A stretch of 64,000 nt of DNA, from assembly GCF_021018895.1 (NCBI RefSeq), contig NC_079384.1, positions 15,701,140 through 15,765,139 of the forward strand, in the 5' to 3' direction. This DNA comes from Seriola aureovittata. Lineage: Eukaryota > Chordata > Actinopteri > Carangiformes > Carangidae. The notes under the pieces were generated by a model, which worked only from the letters and a program-made list of their open reading frames with translations, was not told the DNA's origin and made no database searches. A program made the position numbers and the translations under genes. The first letter of the stretch is position 1, and the number at the start of each line of letters is the position of its first letter. This document shows positions 10,412 through 36,710 of this stretch, piece by piece.

Positions 10412-13400
10412 ATGGCAGGCTGCAGGAGCTGGGTCTTCTTCTATACAGGCAAGTTTATTCCCAAAATCATTCAACTTCATGCAATATGACTACACTGGCA
10501 GGCCCTCTTCCTGTTGTAGTATCAGGTCTGTGGTTTGTAGTGTAAATCTATGGTCTTCAGCTGTCACGGACTGTATAGACCAAGCTGTTATCAGGGGGTG
10601 TGTGTTGTTACATTTTGAAGTGAAGTTTAAGGATTTTCTTGATATGATTTTTTGACCATTCAGATGCATCTTTTGGTGCTTTTTTTTTTTTTTTTTTTTT
10701 TTACATTTCCACACAGTTTGTGCTGTCAGTGTGTTTGGGGCCAATGCCGAGATCAAAGTTTCCACTCCTGTTGGGAAGTTATTTACATATGAGCTGATGA
10801 GAGAGACTTTCCAGAACGACTTTGAACCTTTGTCAAAACTCTACGGTAAGAACCCCAACCATTAATTCACCCTTCTCTCATTATTAAACAAAGTTACAAG
10901 CTATAGATTTTCTCATTGTATTTGTTTATTTCTCTGCTCCTGTTTTTGTATCTTATACAGCTGGGCGCTTGTATGATGACCCCATGATTTTTAAGTGCAA
11001 CAGGCAGAATTACCCAGACCTACCAGAGTGGCTGCGCTTCACCCAAAGACAGCCCTATGATAATGGCTTCCTCTATGGCACACCAACATCAGCAGGAAAA
11101 CATATAATTGAGGTATGAAGTCATTGATATTTGCTGTTTAGTTATATATTCTCACATTTTCCTGTCTCTGAATATAATGGGCCCAACATAGATAAGAGTT
11201 CCCTACAGTGGAGGCGAATCTGAAAAATATGCAGCTATCTGAAACATCAGTGGCAAATGTCAGTTTTTGTTGTCAAACCCTCAGAGACAAAAGCTTGTTT
11301 TTCTCTCTAGAGCTGCTATTTTGAACCCAACATTAAAAATTCAGTAGGAAACATATCTTTGAAGAATGAGAGATAGGAATTTCTCAAGTGTCCCTTTGGT
11401 CTCAATCAAAGAGAATGTAGTACAGCTTGAAAACATGCTACATTACCACAGATTATAGCTGTACCTATAATTCAGAAAACTGACCATACTGACAAATTAC
11501 AGCCTTTTCCAGGTTGATTTTGGTTCATGTTTGCCAACTTTCTACGCATTATTTTTTGTCTTTGTTTAGCATCATTTAAATTGTCCCCACCCCATAGGCA
11601 TGGTATCCTAATTCAGTACAAACTCAGCTATTAATCTGTTTTCTCATTGTCATTTTTCAAGTGTCAATTTGCAAGGTGCCTGAAACACATTACAATCGAC
11701 ATAGGCACTTTAAAAAATGACAAATCTTTAGTTATAATCCCTCAAAACACTATTAAAGCTTCTTTTTGTGCCACTGTCATTGAAAGTCAATGTACACCTG
11801 TAAATCACTAAATATTTTACTATTAAAAGTTATTTTCAAAAAAATGTTTTACGGTCTAAAGATGTGAATTAGATGGTGTGTGAAAGTCCCACAGAGGATG
11901 CCAGAGGGTTATGGCATTCTGGGGAAATAAAGGAAATTCGTAACCAATGCAGAAGCAGACAAGGCAGGTTGATGGGAAGTAAATGTACACTCATCACAAA
12001 CCAACAGTGAAATAATATCTGGGGATGGATTGGAAAACTGATAACTTTGATGGTAATTGACTCTCATGCTTTTTCTGACAGATCTATGCTGTTAACAAGC
12101 GGAGCTATGAAACTGCCAGACACATACTTGTGATCAGAGTCACTGCACGTATGTATGATTTCACTGATATCACAAACGCACAGCACAGCGATGGCAATAA
12201 TGAATGAGAATATATGAGGGGAACTACAGATAACATGTGGTGCATCACTGCTGTCCCTCACAGAGGACATGTTACCCTATCAAGCCGAGTTCTTCATCAA
12301 GCTGCGGGAGATTGAGAGGGTGCTGCCCTCTTCTGTTCAGGATGAGATAAAGCAGGATTTACAGAAGCTGTGGAACACAGAGGCCTTGGAAATTGTTAAT
12401 ATAACTAACGCCCTTGACCGTGGCGGAAGAGTTCCCCTCCCTCTCGCAGGACACTTTGAAGGGTAAACAGAGAGATTTGTGCAAACGTGTTCTTAAGTTT
12501 TAGCTTTGAAATATCAATAAAAAAATGCTCATTAAAATCTGTTTTGTGTAAGCGTGTATGTGAAGGTGGGGTCCGAGGAGTATTTCTCCGACTGTCTCCT
12601 GAGGGTCCTGACACCAGAGCACCAGAAGCAGTGCACAGCAGGGGCCAGAGTCAAGTCCCCGGGAGGCTGTAACTTCTGCCGCATTCCCAGCAACTGTATC
12701 ACCTGGTGCAAGACGGAGCTGGTGAGGCCTGACGAGACGCTTGGATGTTCATGTGGGAATATCTTTTAAATGAAAATAGATATACAACACATGATATATG
12801 TGAATGAGCATGCTGTGGTTGTGTAAGGATTTAGTGTTGAAACACAATGGCCCAATAAGAGTCCCATAATCTGCGGCTGTGTGTCTCACATAAACAGAAG
12901 AAAGACTGTGACGTCTCCCCTCTCTCTCCCTGCTGCAGTTTGATCTGAAAAAGCAGGAGCCGACTCCACCTGCTCCCACGATGGGCTCGGGGATACTGGA
13001 GGATGGAGGTGTCTTCGACCCTCCTGAGTCTCCCCCAAGCAGAGACTACTTCCCGGACTACATCGTGACAGTGATCGTGCCCCTGATCCTCGCCATCATC
13101 CTGTGTCTGCTGCTGGCCTACATCATGTACGGCCGGCGAGAGGGAGTGTATGTATCTGTTTTGTAAATGAAAAATGTCATTGTCATAAAGGCTCAGTTCG
13201 CCAAATTACATTTTTCTAACATGACACCTTAATCTTTTTTTACTTTATAGTGCAAAAAGGAATGCAAGGACAAACCAGTAAGTACATTGAGTTTTCCACT
13301 GCTCTCTGACTGATGCTGTTAACAGACTTAACACAAAACATTTTTCACTCTGCATAATGAATACCTTTACTTCTGATCTAAGTGTGGAACAGAGTATTTC

Positions 13401-14636
13401 TACATTGTTGTTTTGGTACATTTACTTAAAGGAAACATCTGAATACTTCCACCACTTGCATTAATAACATACATGAGAGATTAGTCAGCCATCATTTTGT
13501 TTCAGCCTTTTAAACACCCGTTTATAAATATTATTATCACCAGAACACTGAAGACAAACTTAACACATATTAGCAATGGTGGAAGAAGTATTTTGATCAT
13601 ATTTAGATATTATAAGGTTCCAGGTTCTGCAGTAAAATGGTCCCTGTGACTGATATACTATTATATATGGCACTATTTGATGGTTAATACCTATGCATAA
13701 TGTGTAAGCAGCATTTTACTGTATTTTACTATTTTTTACATAGTTAGGTATCTTAGTCAGGTGGTTCCCAATCAAGGGGTTGGGCCGCCAATGGGTCAAA
13801 AGTTAATTTTGGCAGGTCATGATGATGATGATGATGATTGGGTAGTTATAATAAATGTTATTGTATGGTTATTTAAATGAAACTATGTTGGAAGTTGGTG
13901 GAACAACTCTTTATAACAAATCTTTATTAATACATTCTATTTTTTAAGCTAATTGTGTGTTTTTTAAAGTCAAAAATCAAGTATCCGAAAAGTACCAATT
14001 AGTAACTGCCACCTTAATGGTTGAAGCAGACAACCAACACTTTCAGACAATTTGAGTGTATTTGAGTCTCATTGATCTAACACGGAAAGGTTGTAGAAAA
14101 AATCACACACATAATGTACGTGACGTCCTGTTTGCTGCAGAATTCAGCTGTACCACCACTACACCATTCACAATAACACAGATGAGCTGAGGAACATGGC
14201 TGGAAACCGAGGTGCTCCTCCACCTCTGTCCACGCTGCCCATGTTCAACAGCCGGACTTTGGAGAGGGCTCCGCCACCGCGCTATGACAGCCCCGTCCCC
14301 CTCATCATGGCCCAGCAGTAAGACCCTCACCCACTCATTCTCACCATTTATTCACAGATCTATTATCGTTGTCACCAGCAATCCCCGTCCTGTTTCTGTT
14401 ATTGTTACTGAGTCCTGCAAAGTCATTCAATTCTTATTTGTTTTACTCTTGTGTTTTCATAGTGATCCCTACTGTGAAACACTGCCCAGGTAAACACACT
14501 CATGCATCATTCTGGTCTATATTTAGACTTCTAAGGTTCTTTTTTTGTTGTTGTTTTTTTTTTTAACTATTTTTGATGATCCAAAGCATTCAAAAAGCAC
14601 AGACTAATTGCATTGTTTCTTTTTTGCAGAAAATAA
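10412..14636 (+). CDS. sgca: Alpha-sarcoglycan (sarcolemmal dystrophin-complex subunit)
   Basis: The gene encodes a type I membrane glycoprotein of the muscle dystrophin-glycoprotein complex. Coding exons: 10412-10448, 10717-10845, 10961-11112, 12082-12148, 12264-12462, 12553-12721, 12939-13147, 13251-13277, 14141-14317, then 14463-14489 and 14630-14636 (see separate entry). Phases join cleanly to 399 codons; if the message instead reads through at 14318 it stops at 14321 (389 codons; human has 387). The start was chosen because 12 codons plus 1 nt gives exon 1 the same length as in human (37 nt), in a good context (AAGATGG). Features: signal peptide ([14 protein letters not shown], cleavage near Ala20), [18 protein letters not shown]-glycosylation site N174-I-T at the human position, [11 protein letters not shown], six ectodomain cysteines (209, 222, 234, 237, 243, 247), membrane helix at about 292-315 followed by YGRREG, and cytoplasmic LSTLPMFN. 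It converges on col1a1a. Confidence 0.95.
10449..10716 (+). other. sgca: sgca intron 1, non-canonical GC-AG
   Basis: The 5' splice site reads CAG|GCAAGT, the exact consensus for the minor class of U2-type introns that begin with GC. The acceptor is ACACAG at 10716, preceded by a 23-nt T run (10680-10702). Joining the exons gives Thr-Val-Cys-Ala-Val across the junction and completes a typical signal peptide. No GT within reach gives the same frame and exon size. Confidence 0.8.
10680..10702 (+). repeat. Poly-T tract of sgca intron 1 acceptor
   Basis: Twenty-three consecutive T residues ending 14 nt before the exon-2 acceptor, serving as the polypyrimidine tract. Its length may vary. Confidence 0.9.
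11113..12081 (+). other. sgca: sgca intron 3 (969 bp)
   Basis: The longest intron in the sgca ectodomain region (donor GTATGA, acceptor CTGACAG). I see no repeat or regulatory element I can name in it. Confidence 0.85.
13375..13770. repeat. Interspersed repeat fragments in sgca intron 8
   Basis: Two pieces in opposite orientation share the end motif of the copy at 9.7 kb. An inverted piece ends AATACTTCCACCACTT at about 13443-13458. A direct piece begins GGTGGAAGAAGTATTTTGAT at about 13578. They lie head to head about 120 bp apart, so two insertions or one rearranged element are both possible. Confidence 0.45.
13819..13838. repeat. (ATG)n microsatellite
   Basis: Six GAT/ATG trinucleotides within sgca intron 8. 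Confidence 0.9.
14463..14489 (+). other. sgca: sgca 27-nt C-terminal microexon (alternative/last coding)
   Basis: The exon is flanked by a strong acceptor (pyrimidine-rich run ending TTTTCATAG) and donor GTAAAC. Exon 9 can end at 14317, where the donor GTAAGA overlaps the in-frame TAA at 14319-14321. Splicing there gives ...[20 protein letters not shown], using this 27-nt exon and a final exon starting at 14630 after TTTTTTGCAG, with TAA at 14634-14636. Phases match at both joins. The alternative is termination at 14321 with LIMAQQ. Three consensus splice sites and frame conservation make the spliced form more likely. Confidence 0.6.
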
Positions 14637-14835
14637 GAACAATGATGGATAAAGTGTCATTCTTGCAGTCAGTATATTGCTCTATATTTGCAGTGGGGAA
14701 TTGTGTTTTTTCTTCTTTAGGTCCCATTCACATAAATGAAGAGTGTGCTGTTTTCCAAATTGTTATTTGACGTTTATGATTTTCTGTATTCCACCATCTT
14801 TCACTACTAATAAAAAATATTAAAAGCCACATATA
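14637..14835 (+). other. sgca: sgca 3' UTR
   Basis: Sequence from the downstream stop codon to about 20 nt past the first AATAAA. The exact cleavage point is estimated. Confidence 0.6.
14809..14814 (+). terminator. sgca: sgca polyadenylation signal AATAAA
   Basis: Canonical AATAAA on the plus strand about 170 nt after the downstream stop, the first such hexamer after the gene. Confidence 0.75.
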
Positions 14836-16063
14836 TTCAGTCACAGTTCTGTCCATTAACTAAGCCTAAGATGTTAGACGTGTAGTCAGTCTCTTGGTTG
14901 GAGGAGTAATTGGGGTAAAAGGAAAAGGCATTCACACTCACATTTCAGAGACGCTTGGCAGCTTGAGCAAGCTTTGTACAGCTCATTACTACAGGAGAGG
15001 GACATACTGTGCATATGGAAGACAACATATAAAGACAGAGGTTTACTTAACTAGGCTCAATGACAAGGCTGCCAAACCTTTGTTTTACCATTTCAAAGTA
15101 CAACTGCATTTACTTTTTACTTTAATTGACTTCAATGGGTGCAGTACTGGAGGGCATCAGATAAGATGAAGAGATTAGCTGTTTTTTTGTCTTTATATAA
15201 ACAGTCTGTCACATTTATATATGAATAAAAATGTGTTTCCTCTATCTGTATTTCTCTATCTCAGTTGTTCCCAGCTGGGAACAATGGGGCAAGTGGACAG
15301 TGGTCACTAGATGATTAACAAAGACTTACCTTTTTCACTTACCTTTTACTTTTTTATTATGAGATACTGAATAACTAGAGATGAAGGGAGCATCATGGTA
15401 GTGTTTTCTCAGGTCGTGACATCTTGAGTGGAGGCCAAAGGTGAGCGCTGAAGCCCGGAAAATGTCAAACCATGATCCAGCGTTAAACTTCCCTTTAAAG
15501 CAGCTGTTGTCGCACTAGACGTCCAGAAGAGGTCGCTGGTGTATCTTCATCTGTTTTCACAGCGTTCGGGTTTTACACACATCTCCTCTCCTGTTAACAG
15601 TGAACAGTGATTCTCATGCAAATGCAGTTCCCTGTTTTTGAGTGTGGAAATGAAAACAAGACATGGAAACTGCCACAGTTACATGTCCCATTAACATTTC
15701 TGGCTGTCAGGTACATTTACACTGATTTTAGACCTGATTTCTAAAGGAAACGAGCTGCAGAGCCAATAATTTGCACTAATTGTGAGAGTAAGACGAGCCA
15801 GGTTGGAGTCTTAAGTATTGGCCTTGTTTTCACTGCTGCTTAGTAGAAACAATAAGTGCAACTGTTGTGGAACAGTTGATTTCTCAACCTACTTTAATTA
15901 TATTTCAATACCAGAGATCTAACATGCATGGGTCTCCTAAGAATGTGAAATGCAGTTTCAGTATGTGGAATACTTTCCAGCTCCTACCACCTGATTTCAG
16001 TTTCACAACAGTTGCAAAACATAACAGTGAAAACTCCGCCACTGAGTAGACCACTTCACATGC
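14836..16063. other. Convergent spacer between sgca and col1a1a
   Basis: About 1.2 kb between the two 3' ends. It contains no recognisable exon, RNA gene or transposon; short open frames here have no family signature. Confidence 0.7.
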
Positions 16064-17243
16064 TTTATTTCAGCACCCAAAATAATTAAAAACATCTCGA
16101 TTTATTATACATGTACAAAATAAGTACAGAATCTCTCTTTTAAACCATGAAAGTGGGTCTGCTTCAAATTCTTTTTTAAGAAACCCTTCGCGAAAAAGAC
16201 ATCAACAAACAACATAAACAACAGGATGGGAGATGTGTGCTGTTTTTTCTATTGTTTTTTTTTAGTGAAGAGGAGTTTTCCACAGGGGCAAAACAGACAG
16301 AAAGGTCAACACTGAACACATGGGCAGGGAAATGATATTGAATCAGAGTCACTTGCTTTTATCTACAAAGACATGATTGCATGCATTACATCTGCAGTCA
16401 TCACCTTTGCAGAGGAGCTCTGTTATCAAACCAACACTTAAGAAGAAAACAATTGCACTGCATAGACAACAAGACAATGAGTCAATTTAGTAGCACCAAA
16501 GGTTCTGCAGACATTAGTGGCAGTAATTACAGTATGACAGTGATAGTCTCACCATCAAACACCAATAACTGGACCTCATTGAGTTGGTAATAGCACCTTT
16601 GAATGTTTTAATTCCCCCCCCCCCAATAGACTTGTTGTGTAAAATATACCCTTTTCATTTAAGAAAAATTGGGGGTGACTTCTTGTTATGAGGTAGCCAT
16701 CTACATATTGCAATGAAGGTGAGCTTCTTTGTCTTGCTCATTAGCTGGTCAAGTTTGTCTGAGCAACATTCAGGTGTTTTTTTTTTTTTTTTAGGAATTT
16801 ATAACAAGAAGACACTTCACACTTTTTACAATTTATTTAACACCAGAAAAATGGTACATATCATTTGTTGTTTTCAATGTCCTTCTGCAGTGGTAGAAAA
16901 TGGCAAAAGTCACCTGTGTTTCATTGCGAGTGTGGATCTTTCTTTTTTCTTTTTTTTTTCTCAATCTCCAGGGGGAAATTTTACACAAGTATATATTATT
17001 TTCTTGTTGCCAGTGGAAACAAAAGATTCTTTTTAAAGTGTCCTTGTGGTTGGTTTTCGGTTGAAGTAGCAGTCCCAAAAACTTCTCATGATTGGAAAAA
17101 ACACAAACATCGTCTTCAGTAGAGTGGTTTTAAGCATGTGGGCCAATGGCAGCCGAATGAGTTTTGAATGCATAGAAAAAAAGGATTTAGAGATGACTGC
17201 TAGAAAAAAAAACAACAATGTCATGTCCATATTTCTTTCATTT
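16064..17243 (-). other. col1a1a: col1a1a 3' UTR
   Basis: The minus-strand sequence runs from just after the stop at 17244 to the last of two closely spaced AATAAA signals, giving about 1.1-1.2 kb. It contains several long A runs on the transcript strand (T runs on plus), one at about 16779-16792. A third AATAAA at about 16832-16837 could give a shorter message of about 0.4 kb 3' UTR; type I collagen genes commonly use more than one site. Confidence 0.7.
16101..16106 (-). terminator. col1a1a: col1a1a polyadenylation signal AATAAA (proximal of the pair)
   Basis: TTTATT on plus reads AATAAA on the transcript strand. A second copy lies at 16064-16069. Cleavage would fall near 16035-16090. Confidence 0.6.
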
Positions 17244-33802
<16,559 letters not shown>

Positions 33803-33818
<16 letters not shown>

Positions 33819-33850
33819 GTCTAAATATTAGACATGTAGATTCTTTGCGG
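33803..33850 (-). promoter_or_regulatory. col1a1a: Collagen mRNA 5' stem-loop around the start codon
   Basis: On the transcript strand, CCGCAAAG pairs with CUUUGUGG (8 bp with one G-U), then an internal bulge, then ACAUGUCUAA pairs perfectly with UUAGACAUGU around a 3-nt loop. The initiator AUG (33816-33818) lies in the 3' arm. This is the conserved 5' stem-loop of collagen I and III mRNAs, which binds LARP6 and coordinates translation with chain assembly. The 5' arm contains a second AUG (33833-33835) opening a four-codon uORF that ends UAG at 33821-33823. Confidence 0.92.
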
Positions 33851-33952
33851 CAAGGGGGGAATCCTCTTTTTCTCCTCAGACACCACTCATACACGGTAGG
33901 GTCCGGTCTGTGTGTAACTCCGATCCAGACCCTAGCAGAAACTCCCTACTGC
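33819..33952 (-). other. col1a1a: col1a1a 5' UTR (start estimated)
   Basis: About 134 nt between the start codon and a transcription start placed about 30 nt downstream of the TATA box. The length is close to that of mammalian COL1A1. The start is an estimate. Confidence 0.6.
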
Positions 33953-33974
33953 CTAAACAAATGACTTAGCTTGG

Positions 33975-33982
33975 CTTTTATA
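33975..33982 (-). promoter_or_regulatory. col1a1a: col1a1a TATA box (TATAAAAG)
   Basis: CTTTTATA on plus reads TATAAAAG on the gene strand, about 160 nt upstream of the ATG and correctly placed for a TATA-driven collagen I promoter. Confidence 0.85.
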
Positions 33983-34860
33983 TGCCAAAAAGTTTTGGGG
34001 AGGTCCTGTGCCCACCACATATCTTGTACATGTTCAAGTCGCAGAGTCCCTCCTTCATCAGAGAGAGGGGGCCGTCTTAAAACATGTCAAACAAGTTCAC
34101 GTTTCAGCTCAAACGTGGATGATGAGGGCACTTCATCAGTTTACGCGGCGGCTCTCAACGGTTCAGACGCGTTTTTGCCATCCTCTTGTTCTCCATGGAT
34201 TTTCTTCATTGAGACTTTTGTTGGGGTGTTTTTGTCTTTTCGGCTTCTGACCTCAGACTGTGTCGCTGAGCTGGCTTTTAATGGTTCAGACAGTGGATGA
34301 TTCCATTGCAGCTTAGCCTTCTTTAGGTACCTGTTTTTAAAAACATGGGTTGATTTCGGTTCTGCAGGGAGAAACTTTATTTTATATGGTCACTTGGACT
34401 TAATGGTTTTATTTTAAAGAAGAAGGAAAGAGCTCAGAATAATGTCTGATGATGTACTATGAGTTTAAACAACGTGTGCGCATTTTACGCACAGAGCGCA
34501 AACCAGGTAGAAAAAAACAGACAGATCATTTAAGCTCCAGTATTTGAAGATTAAATCATTTTCTATACACAAGTAATAAAAAAGCATCTCTCTCACGTGT
34601 ATTCTTAAGGGGAAATCCTGTTAATGTTATTATAGGTGTCAAAACTCTTCATTAATTCTGGGCCTAAACACCTCCTGAGTATCAAGCACCTACAAGCCAC
34701 TGTAGTTTCGTGCCAGCTGACTGTATGAACAGATGGTTAAACATAATGTAACACACACACACTGTGTCCAGAATTCACTTTTTACATTTCCCCCCATTAT
34801 TAAGCATCAGAGCCCTTGCTCCACCATCTTTCATCTTTCTAATGAATAAAATATGTGCCG

Positions 34861-34899
34861 ATAATAATAATAATAATAATGATGATGATGATGATGATG
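34861..34899. repeat. (ATA)n(ATG)n compound microsatellite
   Basis: Seven ATA/TAA units switching directly to six GAT units. Confidence 0.95.
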
Positions 34900-35044
34900 C
34901 ATTCATCTTCATATATGTCAATCCCTTTGAATTAAACAGTAATCCCAAAGCACAGAGCAAAGACTTTGAAAACATGTACAACGATCAGTGTCAAAATCCA
35001 CCTTTCCAAAAGAGGCATGGCCATCCCATGATGTTAGAGACAGT

Positions 35045-35070
35045 GAGGGAGGGAGGGAGGGAGGGAGGGA
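35045..35070. repeat. (GGGA)n microsatellite
   Basis: Six GGGA tetranucleotides within a purine-rich stretch. Confidence 0.95.
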
Positions 35071-36034
35071 GAAGAAAAACTGGCAGATCCACAAAGCAGT
35101 CTGGTTACACTATGGACACGTTGCAGCTTCGACAACTACAGAATGGCCCAGTTCGACCTTTGAGTTACTCAGTGCTGTTTGTCTTCTTGTGACGTTCAAC
35201 TCCAGTGGAGCTTCCCTGACTCCTCTAGTTGGAATCAATGACGGATTTGGACATTAGAAATTTAAGAAACTTGTATCACGGGCATGTTTGCCTTCTGATT
35301 CAGTGGTGGAATAAGCAAATCGTGAAATACGTTTTTCCAATTGTATGTGTACGAATGCAAGACACCCCATACACGCTCTTTAAACAAACTTTCTTCCTAA
35401 CAAAACTGTAGCTATTTGGAAGAAAAAAAAATAGAGATACAATGAAAAAAATGTGTAAAAATCATTAAAAAAATCCAGCAATAATAGTAAATAAAAGACA
35501 CTAGGGGAAAATAGCTGTATGAAATCATCATACTAGCATTCAGAAAAATTATGTTTTGCCAAACCATCATGACTTCTGATTGAAAGGCTGCACACAAAGC
35601 CCAAAACGCATTCTTATGTATATTTATAATCCATGAATGCTCTGCAGACATCTGCTCATCCACGTACACACACAGTCAGCGCAGGGGTCATCTGAAGCGC
35701 CAGGCTGCAAAGCCTTGCATCGTTTTTATGATGTGGTTCAGCTGCAGGGAAAATGAACAGTTTCCGGGGGGAAAGCTTGTGCGCTTAGTGATTTTGTTTG
35801 TTTCACTAAGCAGGTCATTTTTCTTTAGCATCTGTTCCCAATCTAATGAAAGCAGCGGGTGTCTGCTCAAACACCTGCCAAACAGACAGCTGTCAATCTC
35901 CATTTCAGTGGCTCTTCACATTTTTTGTCTCCTCACTCTCATTAAAGTGTTGCAGTTCACCTTATGTCACGCTTTTGTGTAATGTCCATGTCTGAGAGAG
36001 GCTTATATAACCTTCCTCGAGTCTGAGACTGTCC

Positions 36035-36058
36035 ATATATATATATATATATATATAT
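36035..36058. repeat. (AT)n microsatellite
   Basis: Twelve perfect AT units. Confidence 0.95.
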
Positions 36059-36710
36059 GTGCATAATCTTCTCTGATACTGTAAATGAGACATTACAGGA
36101 GCAACAGAACTGTCTTTCTTGCTTAACAAAGGGAGATAGTTACCACATGCATAATGCAACTACAAAGTGATTTCAACTGCCACAAGTGCACAGCAAGGAG
36201 GCTTCAAGACAAGACGCACCCATCTACGCGACTTTATTTTGATAATAAAGAGAGGGATGAGAGGGGAATTGTTAAAGTTGCAGAATATCATAGGTTTCAG
36301 GGTGTTTTTGAATGAAATGTAAATAGGGAAGTCCTGTTTCACAGAGTCCTGTTGTTTGTCTGAGAGGAAACCCATGCGATAAGACCTGTGCCTGTGTGCT
36401 GCCTCTGTGATTTTAGCTTACAAAAAACAATGTTTTCCTCCTGTTGGTTTTAGTCTCATTCTGTCATCCCTGTGCTGAATGGGTAAAAATGCAGTCAAAA
36501 TGATCAATAGATGAATAAATGGCATCAGTCTTTTAGGCAGTGACTTGCACATTCAGAGTGACTTTCCATGAGTGAAATGAAGCTGAAGCTCACAGGACAG
36601 TGTTTAAATAGAACTGGTAATTTTCTGGTGTTTGCCTTTGACTCCAGTTGCTGCAATCTATAATATATTTTTTTGTGGCGAGTCTCTCAGAGTTCAGACT
36701 GGTGGTTTGG

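Larger units (their letters stand above)
33990..36700. other. Upstream flank of col1a1a, no gene seen
   Basis: Proximal promoter sequence followed by AT-rich non-coding DNA with ATA/ATG, GGGA and AT microsatellites. No coding exon of a known family was recognised on either strand. Confidence 0.6.

Noticed and set aside
14341..14566. Hydrophobic small open frames after sgca
   Set aside because: They fall in introns 9 and 10 and the T-rich acceptor region, and explain nothing beyond the splice signals.
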